Shown here: piece by piece, positions 35,123 through 41,601 of the stretch | How the letters are laid out: every line of letters begins with the position of its first letter | How positions within the stretch are numbered: position 1 is the first letter of the stretch | NCBI RefSeq assembly: GCF_006716355.1 | Contig: NZ_VFOW01000001.1 | Location: forward strand, 2,728,001-2,792,000 | DNA length: 64,000 nt | Direction: 5' to 3' | DNA from: Stackebrandtia endophytica | GTDB lineage: Bacteria > Actinomycetota > Actinomycetes > Mycobacteriales > Micromonosporaceae | Position numbers and translations under genes: made by a program | The notes under the pieces: generated by a model | Databases searched by the model: none | What the model saw: the letters and a program-made list of their open reading frames with translations, nothing else | Told to the model about the DNA's origin: nothing

Positions 35123-35775
35123 ACGAGGTACCCGAACAGCGGCTGCGCGTGTTCCTAGTCGACGACCACGCGATGTTCCGGGCCGGGGTCCGCGCCGAAC
35201 TGGGCGACGCCGTCGAGGTGATCGGTGAGGCCGGTTCCGTCGCCGAAGCCGTCGCCACGATCCGCACCGCACTACCCGATGTGGTGCTGCTGGACGTACA
35301 CATGCCCGACGGCGGGGGCCGCGCGGTGTTGGAACAGGTACGTGCCACCCACCCCGACATCCGGTTCCTCGCGTTGTCGGTCTCCGACGCCGCCGAGGAC
35401 GTGATCGGACTGATTCGGGGCGGCGCCAGGGGATACGTCACCAAGACCATCGCGGCCGGTGAACTGGTCGACGCGATTCGTCGGGTCGCCGAAGGGGATG
35501 CGGTGTTCTCACCCCGGTTGGCGGGTTTCGTCCTGGACGCCTTCGCCACCAAGAATCAGGCTCCGGTCAGTGATCCGGAGCTGGACCAGTTGACCAATCG
35601 GGAGCGTGAGGTGCTGCGGCTGCTGGCGCGGGGCTACGCGTACAAGGAGATCGCGAAGGAACTGTACATCTCCATCAAGACCGTCGAAACTCATGTGTCC
35701 AATGTGCTGCGCAAGTTGCAGATGTCCAATCGATACGAGTTGTCGCGCTGGGCGGTCGATCGCCGGATCGTGTAA
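35119..35775 (+). CDS. NarL/LuxR-type response regulator
   Basis: 218 aa. The receiver domain has the acidic pair in FLVDDHAMFRAG, the phosphorylated Asp in DVVLLDVHMPDGGG and the Lys in YVTKTI. The LuxR helix-turn-helix is LTNREREVLRLLARGYAYKEIAKELYISIKTVETHVSNVLRKLQ. The GTG overlaps the kinase stop, so the two are made together. It likely controls the divergent PspC gene and itself; no operator was identified. Confidence 0.94.
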   Translation: MNEVPEQRLRVFLVDDHAMFRAGVRAELGDAVEVIGEAGSVAEAVATIRTALPDVVLLDVHMPDGGGRAVLEQVRATHPDIRFLALSVSDAAEDVIGLIRGGARGYVTKTIAAGELVDAIRRVAEGDAVFSPRLAGFVLDAFATKNQAPVSDPELDQLTNREREVLRLLARGYAYKEIAKELYISIKTVETHVSNVLRKLQMSNRYELSRWAVDRRIV

Positions 35776-35958
35776 CCGGTTCATAGCCCACACAACGGAT
35801 CTGGACGTTTTGTTGAGATAGGTCGGGTCTTCTTTTCAGTCCATTTTTCGCAAACTGGACGGATTCGTTGTGGCTCAACCGCAACCCGTTGTCATCCGCT
35901 AACGTGTGTCTCTCGGAAGTACTTTCCCCAATCCCATGTTCCCCGGGAGGGACATTCA

Positions 35959-37047
35959 ATGAAGAAAAACTGGCTGCGGGCTGCTGTTGCCCTCTCAGCC
36001 GCTGGTGCTCTCGGTCTGGCCATGGCCGGAACCGCCGGTGCCGAGGAAAATGAACCAACCCCGGCGCGTGGTGTTGTCACCAAGAGCGACGGCTGGTACG
36101 CCAACGGCGACCCGACCACGTACGCCACCCGGATCTCGATCACGCCGGAAGGCAGCGACACACCGGTCCTCGCCTACTGCATCGACATCCACACCAGTCT
36201 GGACGCCGGGTACATCTACGAGGAAGGCGCCTGGGACTCCTCCAACGTCGAGAACCTGGCGCAGGTCCAGTGGATCCTGCACAACAGCTACCCGACGGCC
36301 ACTCCCGAAGCCCTGGCCACGGCCGCCGGCGTCGAGCTGACCGGAGAGATGGACGGCGACAAGATCGCCTACACCGCGACTCAGGCGGCCATCTGGAGCT
36401 TTACCGACGGCTTCACCCTTAACCAGGACGACGCAGTCACCGGTCACCGCAACGAGACGATCGCCGAAGGCACCGACGAGGTCGTCGCCGCCATCTACAA
36501 CCACTTGACGGCGAACGCCACCGAGATGCCCGAGCCGATCACCGAACTGAGCTTCAGCGGCCCCACGACCGGTGACGTGTCAGAGAAGATCGGACCGTTC
36601 TCCGTCACCACGCCCGGTGGCGACGCGACCCTGTCCATCGAGGGCGGCCGTCTGATCGACGCCGACGACAATGAGATCGACACCGTCGCCAACGGCGGCG
36701 AGTTCTACATCCGTCCCGACGACGGTGCCACCGAGATCAAGGTGACCGGAACCGCGACCGTTACGACCCCGACCGGAACCGTCTTCCTGGCCACCGACGA
36801 GGCGGTCGGTGAGGTGACCGAGTCGTCGAAGATCGAGTCGCAGAAGCTGATCCTGGCTGAGGTCATCCAGGGTGAGACCGAGGCCGAGATGACCCTCGAG
36901 GTCGATGCTGCGCCTCGCCTGCCCGTGACCGGTCTGTCGCTGACCAACTCGCTGCTGCTGGGTGCGGCGCTGCTGATCGCCGGTGCTGTCGTGCTGGTCG
37001 TCATCCGCCGTCGCCGGACCGCCGCGACCTGGGGTGACGCCGCCTAA
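35959..37047 (+). CDS. Sortase-anchored thioester-domain surface protein
   Basis: 362 aa. A Sec signal (MKKNWLRAAVALSAAGALGL to AGTAGA) is followed by a thioester (TQXA) domain: the Cys in LAYCIDIHT and the Gln in TATQAAIWSF would form the Cys-Gln isopeptide-like thioester that can bind host or surface amines. A beta-sandwich region of about 130 residues follows, then the sorting signal LPVTG, a hydrophobic helix and Arg-rich tail. GGGAGGG precedes the ATG by 7 bases. It is alone; no sortase gene is in the window. Confidence 0.9.
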   Translation: MKKNWLRAAVALSAAGALGLAMAGTAGAEENEPTPARGVVTKSDGWYANGDPTTYATRISITPEGSDTPVLAYCIDIHTSLDAGYIYEEGAWDSSNVENLAQVQWILHNSYPTATPEALATAAGVELTGEMDGDKIAYTATQAAIWSFTDGFTLNQDDAVTGHRNETIAEGTDEVVAAIYNHLTANATEMPEPITELSFSGPTTGDVSEKIGPFSVTTPGGDATLSIEGGRLIDADDNEIDTVANGGEFYIRPDDGATEIKVTGTATVTTPTGTVFLATDEAVGEVTESSKIESQKLILAEVIQGETEAEMTLEVDAAPRLPVTGLSLTNSLLLGAALLIAGAVVLVVIRRRRTAATWGDAA

Positions 37048-37077
37048 GGCGACCTCATGTAGTACACCGTTCCATCG

Positions 37078-37110
37078 CGACGGCGCCCGATCATCGGTCG
37101 GGCGCCGTCG
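37078..37110 (+). terminator. Terminator of the thioester protein gene
   Basis: A 13-bp stem (arms centred on GACGGCGCCCGA and TCGGGCGCCGTC) with a 7-base loop, 31 bases after the stop. The stem is perfect and very GC-rich. No long U run follows. Confidence 0.72.
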
Positions 37111-37146
37111 TCGTGTTCCAGGGTGTGGAATCCCGACGCGTCACCC

Positions 37147-37174
37147 TTGCGCTGGGCAGATGGTGTGGCATACT
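37147..37174 (+). promoter_or_regulatory. Promoter of the chorismate mutase attenuator
   Basis: -35 TTGCGC (37147-37152), 16-bp spacer, -10 CATACT (37169-37174). The leader-peptide GTG starts 8 bases after the -10 box, so the mRNA is probably leaderless. Confidence 0.55.
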
Positions 37175-37181
37175 TGCTTCC

Positions 37182-37247
37182 GTGCACAGCAACGCGCGAT
37201 TTTATGGCTACTACGGCACCGGTTGTCCGGGCCGTAGGTCGCGCTGA
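37182..37247 (+). CDS. Phe/Tyr-rich leader peptide of the chorismate mutase attenuator
   Basis: A 21-residue open frame (GTG to TGA) that carries FYGYY at positions 7-11: one Phe and three Tyr codons (37200-37214) in five. Its stop lies inside the left arm and loop of a predicted antiterminator hairpin, and a strong intrinsic terminator follows. This is the arrangement of amino-acid attenuators, in which a ribosome stalled for want of charged tRNA changes the RNA fold. The regulated gene makes prephenate, precursor of Phe and Tyr, which fits the stalling codons. Confidence 0.78.
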   Translation: MHSNARFYGYYGTGCPGRRSR

Positions 37248-37267
37248 GCCGTAAAGACCTACCGCCC
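37229..37267 (+). promoter_or_regulatory. Antiterminator hairpin of the attenuator
   Basis: GGGC and GTAGGTC (37229-37240) pair with GACCTAC and GCCC (37256-37267), with one C-C mismatch and a 15-base loop. The outer arm uses bases of the terminator stem, so this hairpin and the terminator exclude each other. Confidence 0.7.
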
Positions 37268-37297
37268 CGGGCAATCAGCCCGGGGCGTTTCATTTTT
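37263..37297 (+). terminator. Intrinsic terminator of the attenuator
   Basis: Perfect 10-bp stem CGCCCCGGGC/GCCCGGGGCG with loop AATCA, followed by GTTTCATTTTT. It is the only terminator in the window with a clear stem and U run directly upstream of a gene, 74 bases before the chorismate mutase start. Confidence 0.85.
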
Positions 37298-37370
37298 CTC
37301 GCATCGGGCTTCGGGCAACGGCAGGACGGCACGACCGTCACCGTCAACTCTCATTTCAGGAGCACCGATC

Positions 37371-37646
37371 ATGAGCACCGCCACCACATCCGCCGTCGAC
37401 GCCGTCGACGGCGAACTACTCGCCCTGCGGGACCGGATCAACGACATCGACGCCGAGCTCATTCGCCTGTGGCAGGAACGATCTCGCATCTCCAAGGAGG
37501 TGGGCAAACGGCGGATGGCCTCCGGCGGCACCCGACTGGTGTTGGCCAGGGAACGTCAGATCTGTGACCGGTTCCGGGATGCCCTGGGGGAGGACGGAAC
37601 CCAGTTGGCGCTGCTGCTGCTGCGCGCCGGCCGCGGTCCGTTGTAG
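37371..37646 (+). CDS. Chorismate mutase, AroQ type
   Basis: 91 aa all-helical AroQ domain: LLALRDRINDIDAELIRLWQERSRISKEVGKRRMASGG, then RLVLARERQICDRFRDALG. The conserved Arg (in ALRDRI), Lys (KEVGK) and the downstream Arg/Glu (ARERQI) line the active site. It converts chorismate to prephenate for Phe and Tyr. Stand-alone AroQ proteins of about 90 aa are usual in actinomycetes and are often activated by DAHP synthase. AGGAG precedes the ATG by 9 bases. Regulation by the attenuator upstream is inferred. Confidence 0.9.
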   Translation: MSTATTSAVDAVDGELLALRDRINDIDAELIRLWQERSRISKEVGKRRMASGGTRLVLARERQICDRFRDALGEDGTQLALLLLRAGRGPL

Positions 37647-37954
37647 GCCGCGGCGTCGGTCGTCGGCCGAAGCGCCGGTGATCGGGGTCGGTGACGGGCT
37701 CACCGATGCCGCGAGGCGGCGGTGTCGGTGGCCGCATCTAGACTTGTCGGGTGGCTGATCGCCGCGAGACGCTCGGTACCCGCGACCGGTGATGTGCCGG
37801 TCGCCGGAATTCCGGTCGGACGCAGGCGAGGTGTCGCCGGTGGCTCGTGAGACGGGCACCGAGGCGACGGCTTGGACGCAGGTGGCTCACGTGAACCCGC
37901 GCGCATCGACGTGAGTGGCCGACATGCCCCGATAACCGGACAACCGAGAAGGTC
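37647..37954. promoter_or_regulatory. Leader region before pcrA
   Basis: A TAGACT -10 box (37739-37744) lies 6 bases before a GTG opening a 13-codon frame (37751-37792), so the transcript probably starts there and has a 5' leader of about 200 bases. The leader contains a GACCGG/CCGGTC hairpin (37784-37802) and the palindrome CCGGAATTCCGG (37804-37815). Function unknown. Confidence 0.4.
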
Positions 37955-40225
37955 ATGGACTCGATATTTGATAGGCCCGCACCGTCGATCGACGAGTTCC
38001 TCGACGGACTCAACGAGCCGCAGCGGCAGGCGGTGCTCCACGACGGGACACCGCTGCTGATCGTGGCCGGAGCGGGTTCGGGCAAGACTCGGGTCCTGAC
38101 CATGCGAATCGCCCATCTGGTGGCCTATCGGGGGGTCCATCCGGGCGAGATCCTGGCGATCACCTTCACCAACAAGGCCGCCGGGGAGATGCGGGAGCGG
38201 GTCGCCGAGGTGGTGGGCAACCGGGCGCGGATGATGTGGGTGTTGACGTTCCACTCGGCGTGTATCCGGATTCTGCGCCGGGAACACGAACGGTTGGGTT
38301 TGAAGTCGAGCTTCACGATCTACGACTCCGATGACTCCCGCCGTCTCATGACGCAGGTCGCGCGGGACATGGAGTTGGACAAGCGAACCAATCCCCGCGG
38401 TCTGTTGGCGGGTGTGTCCCGGTTGAAGAACGAGCTGATCGACGCCGACGAGGCGATGGCCGGTGCCGAGACCGACCGGCAGCGGTTGATCGCCGAGGCG
38501 TACCGCCGCTATGACGAGCGGCTGCGCGCGGCTCACGCGCTGGACTTCGACGACATCATCGGCCACACGGTTCACCTGTTCCGGGCCTATCCCGATGTGG
38601 CACGGGAGTATCGTCGCCGGTTCCGTCACGTCATGGTCGACGAGTATCAGGACACCAACCACGCCCAGTACGCGCTGATTCGGGAACTGGTGGGAAGCGA
38701 CGAGACCGATACCGAGGTCCCGCCCAGCCAGTTGTGCGTGGTCGGCGACGCCGACCAGTCCATCTACGCCTTCCGGGGCGCGACGATTCGCAACATCCTC
38801 GAGTTCGAGCGGGACTATCCGCAGGCGCGGACCATTCTGTTGGAACAGAACTACCGGTCGACGCAGACGATCCTGTCGGCGGCCAACGAGGTCATCAAAC
38901 AGAACCCGGGCCGCAAGGACAAGCAACTGTGGACCGACTCCGGCGACGGCGCCAAGATCATCCGTTACGACGCCGACAACGAACACGACGAGGCGTTGTG
39001 GGTCGCCGACCGCATCGACGCGTTGGCCGACTCCCAGGACGTCAAACCGTCCGACGTCGCGGTGTTCTACCGGACGAACGCGCAGTCCCGAGTGTTCGAG
39101 GACGCGTTCATTCGACGCGGCCTGCCCTACAAGGTCGTCGGTGGTGTCCGGTTCTACGAGCGCCGCGAGGTTCGCGACGCCCTGGCATATCTGAAACTCA
39201 CCGTCAACGACGACGACACCGTCTCCGCCCGCCGGGTCGTCAACGTTCCCAAACGGGGCGTGGGAGATCGCGCGATGGCCTGTGTGGACGCGCTGGCCGA
39301 CCGGGAACGCATCTCGTTCCCCGCCGCGCTGCGCCGCCACGGTGAGGCGATCGGGTTGTCCAGCCGAGCCGCCGGCGGCATCGACCGGTTCCTGGCGGTC
39401 GTCGACAACGCCCGCCGCCAGGTCGCCGCCGGTGAACCGCCCGAGGTCGTGTTGAACACCCTGTTGACCGACAGCGGTTATCTCGCCGAGTTGGAGGCGT
39501 CGGAGGATCCGCAGGACGAGGCCCGCGTCGACAACCTTCAGGAGTTGGTGAGTGTCGCCCGGGAGTACTCCGAGCAGGCCGCCGACGAGGACGACGACGC
39601 CTCCGACGGTGTTCCCACCGTCGAGGGTTTCCTGGAGCGGGTCTCGTTGGTCGCCGACGCCGACCAGATACCCGACCCCGACGCCGGTTCCGACGGCGTG
39701 GTCACCCTTATGACCCTGCACACCGCGAAGGGCCTGGAGTTCGACGTGGTGTTCCTCGCCGGAATGGATCAGGGCGTCTTCCCCCACGAGCGTTCGCTGG
39801 GGGAGCCGGCCGAGATGGAGGAGGAACGCCGACTGGCCTATGTGGGCATCACTCGGGCACGCAAGCTGCTGCACGTGTCCCGGGCCGAGACCCGCAGCGC
39901 CTGGGGCCAGCCGCAATTCCATCCGCCGAGCCAGTTCCTCGCCGAACTGCCCGGTGACCTGCTGGAGATGGAGCGAAGCACCGCCACTTCGTCGCCGGTG
40001 ACCAGTCGTCTGGGCATTCCGGGTGCCGACCTTCGTCCCGCCTCCAGCCTGAACCGGGGCGACGCTCCCACGTTGACCGTCGGCGATCGGGTCACCCACG
40101 ACAAGTGGGGGCTGGGTCGGGTGGTCGAGGTCAAGGGGTCCGGTCCTCGGGCGCAGGCGTGCGTCGACTTCGGGGACGGCCCCAAGTGGCTGGTAGTGCG
40201 CCATGCGCCGCTGCAGCGGCTGTAA
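37955..40225 (+). CDS. pcrA: ATP-dependent DNA helicase PcrA (UvrD family)
   Basis: 756 aa, 3'-5' superfamily 1A helicase of nucleotide-excision repair and replication-restart. The Q motif LNEPQRQAV, Walker A AGAGSGKTRVLTMRIAHL, motif Ia TFTNKAAGEM, Walker B MVDEYQDTNHAQY, motif III VGDADQSIYAFRGA, motif IV LEQNYRST, motif V LMTLHTAKGLEFDVVF and motif VI YVGITRARKLL are all present. The C-terminal tail ends with a Tudor-like segment (GDRVTHDKWGLGRVVEVKG), which in PcrA contacts RNA polymerase. Confidence 0.96.
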   Translation: MDSIFDRPAPSIDEFLDGLNEPQRQAVLHDGTPLLIVAGAGSGKTRVLTMRIAHLVAYRGVHPGEILAITFTNKAAGEMRERVAEVVGNRARMMWVLTFHSACIRILRREHERLGLKSSFTIYDSDDSRRLMTQVARDMELDKRTNPRGLLAGVSRLKNELIDADEAMAGAETDRQRLIAEAYRRYDERLRAAHALDFDDIIGHTVHLFRAYPDVAREYRRRFRHVMVDEYQDTNHAQYALIRELVGSDETDTEVPPSQLCVVGDADQSIYAFRGATIRNILEFERDYPQARTILLEQNYRSTQTILSAANEVIKQNPGRKDKQLWTDSGDGAKIIRYDADNEHDEALWVADRIDALADSQDVKPSDVAVFYRTNAQSRVFEDAFIRRGLPYKVVGGVRFYERREVRDALAYLKLTVNDDDTVSARRVVNVPKRGVGDRAMACVDALADRERISFPAALRRHGEAIGLSSRAAGGIDRFLAVVDNARRQVAAGEPPEVVLNTLLTDSGYLAELEASEDPQDEARVDNLQELVSVAREYSEQAADEDDDASDGVPTVEGFLERVSLVADADQIPDPDAGSDGVVTLMTLHTAKGLEFDVVFLAGMDQGVFPHERSLGEPAEMEEERRLAYVGITRARKLLHVSRAETRSAWGQPQFHPPSQFLAELPGDLLEMERSTATSSPVTSRLGIPGADLRPASSLNRGDAPTLTVGDRVTHDKWGLGRVVEVKGSGPRAQACVDFGDGPKWLVVRHAPLQRL

Positions 40226-40230
40226 GAGGG

Positions 40231-40280
40231 GCCGTCGAACCCGGTGTTGCGCATGCTCACGACGAACAAGGTTCGACGGC
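40231..40280. terminator. Inverted repeat between pcrA and the M23 gene
   Basis: Perfect 11-bp arms GCCGTCGAACC and GGTTCGACGGC separated by 28 bases, between two convergent genes. The right arm lies inside the last codons of the peptidase gene. Probably a bidirectional terminator. Confidence 0.5.
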
Positions 40281-41042
40281 TGCTAAGAGTGCCCGCGCCG
40301 CGCCGGTGAGGTCTATGCCGACGCCGACCAGGTAGTCGATCGGGTTGACCGGTTCGCCGTCGACGTGCAGCTCGAAGTGACTGTGCGGCCCGAACGAGTT
40401 GCCGGTGTTGCCGACGTCGGCGATGTGGTCTCCGGCCGCCACGTGATCGCCGGGGGCGACCCGCAGCACCGAGTTGTGGGCGTAATAGGTGAGCACTCCG
40501 TCCCCGTGGTCGAGGATGACGAGCTTGCCGAAACCGCCGTTCCACCCGGAGGCGACGACGGTCCCCGACTGCGCGGCGTACACCGGGGCCCCCTCGGGGG
40601 CGGCGAAGTCGATGCCCTGATGCGGCACACCCCAGCGCAGCCCGAACAGTGAGGTCAGCTCGATGCGGTCCAGTGGCAGTCGCCAGGTCGACTCGGCCGG
40701 CTGCACGGTGACCGGGCTGGCGGCTCGGTCACCGGTACGACCGCCCCGGTCTCCGGCGTCGGTTCCGGCGTAGGTGGCGGGAGCCTGGTGGGTGAGAACG
40801 GGAACGCCTCGGGGCTCGATCTCGGTCGCGACGGCGGGGTCGCTCACCGGCTCCGACGGCAGTGCCGCCGCCGAGCCGAGCGCGACGGCTCCGGCGCTGA
40901 GGACGGCCGCGCCGACGACGACGGCGTAGCGGCCCTGCGGGGCCAACGGAATCTGGATCGGCGCGCGGTGGCGGCCTCGGTGAAGCAGTGGCGCCCGGTG
41001 CCGTGGGCGATGCCCGGATTTGCGATCTCGAACCGTGTTCAC
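40257..41042 (-). CDS. Secreted M23-family peptidase
   Basis: 261 aa. A basic N-terminus of about 35 residues, one helix (YAVVVGAAVLSAGAVALGSAAAL) and a C-terminal LytM domain with zinc ligands in HQGIDFAAP and HSHFELH. The GTG with GGAGGG five bases upstream is chosen over an earlier in-frame start. It would cleave peptidoglycan cross-bridges outside the membrane. The catalytic set looks complete. Confidence 0.88.
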   Translation of the reverse strand: MNTVRDRKSGHRPRHRAPLLHRGRHRAPIQIPLAPQGRYAVVVGAAVLSAGAVALGSAAALPSEPVSDPAVATEIEPRGVPVLTHQAPATYAGTDAGDRGGRTGDRAASPVTVQPAESTWRLPLDRIELTSLFGLRWGVPHQGIDFAAPEGAPVYAAQSGTVVASGWNGGFGKLVILDHGDGVLTYYAHNSVLRVAPGDHVAAGDHIADVGNTGNSFGPHSHFELHVDGEPVNPIDYLVGVGIDLTGAARALLAAVEPCSS

Positions 41043-41393
41043 ATGCCCTCCACAACGGTGGAAACGTTTTGCGTCGCGGCACGATTGAATCGTGGAGGGG
41101 GCGGTCCGCTTCGGTCTGAGCAATCACTACGGCGACCGTCGCCGTGAGTGATATGAGCCACCGTAGTAGGTGGTCATGGGGCGAAAACAATCAGGTGGCG
41201 ACCATTATCGAAATACTGGGGAACGACACTCGGACAATCCAGTCAAGTTATTCGGACATATGGGTGAAAAGACTCACGGCCACAGCGGGGCGCGTTTGAT
41301 GCCCTTTTGGAATCAGCCGCAACTGTGGCAATATGTCATCCACCCCCTAAAGCGCAATGCTTCGGTATTCCAAGCAAGCAAAGGAGCCACACC
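41043..41393. other. 351-bp region upstream of the secreted micro-peptide
   Basis: Divergent promoter region of lower GC (AATACTGGGG, TTATTCGG). A 75-codon frame runs through it but has no signal, motif or ribosome site and I reject it. Nothing else is recognised apart from the AAGGAG site of the peptide gene at its end. Confidence 0.4.
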
Positions 41394-41543
41394 ATGAGCG
41401 CTCGAGTGAAACTGCGGAGAACCGTGGCTACCGGCGTGGCGGCGCTGTTCGCCGCGTTTGCCATCTTCATGATCTCCGCACCCGCCGCATCCGCCGAGCC
41501 GAGCAGCAACCAGGTAACCCCTGAAGAAGTTGAATGGACCTGA
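41394..41543 (+). CDS. Secreted micro-peptide of 49 residues
   Basis: AAGGAG stands 8 bases before the ATG. The first 34 residues are a textbook Sec signal: basic MSARVKLRR, a hydrophobic core (VAALFAAFAIFMI) and cleavage after SAPAASA. The predicted mature product is only EPSSNQVTPEEVEWT. No larger frame overlaps it. A short stem-loop with six U follows and the next gene is a GGDEF-EAL protein. No known family; a signalling or surface role is a guess. Confidence 0.7.
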   Translation: MSARVKLRRTVATGVAALFAAFAIFMISAPAASAEPSSNQVTPEEVEWT

Positions 41544-41550
41544 CCAACCG

Positions 41551-41567
41551 AAGCCGCTGGCTTTTTT
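41551..41567 (+). terminator. Short terminator after the micro-peptide
   Basis: AAGCC, loop GCT, GGCTT, then a run of T. The stem is only 5 bp but the T run is clear. It would partly separate the peptide from the downstream GGDEF-EAL gene. Confidence 0.55.
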
Positions 41568-41601
41568 GAGCGTCCACTGAAACGTTTAGGAGGGCTGCTC
41601 G

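Noticed and set aside
41170-41397. 75-codon frame before the micro-peptide
   Set aside because: No ribosome site, no signal, and it overlaps the start region of the better-supported peptide gene.
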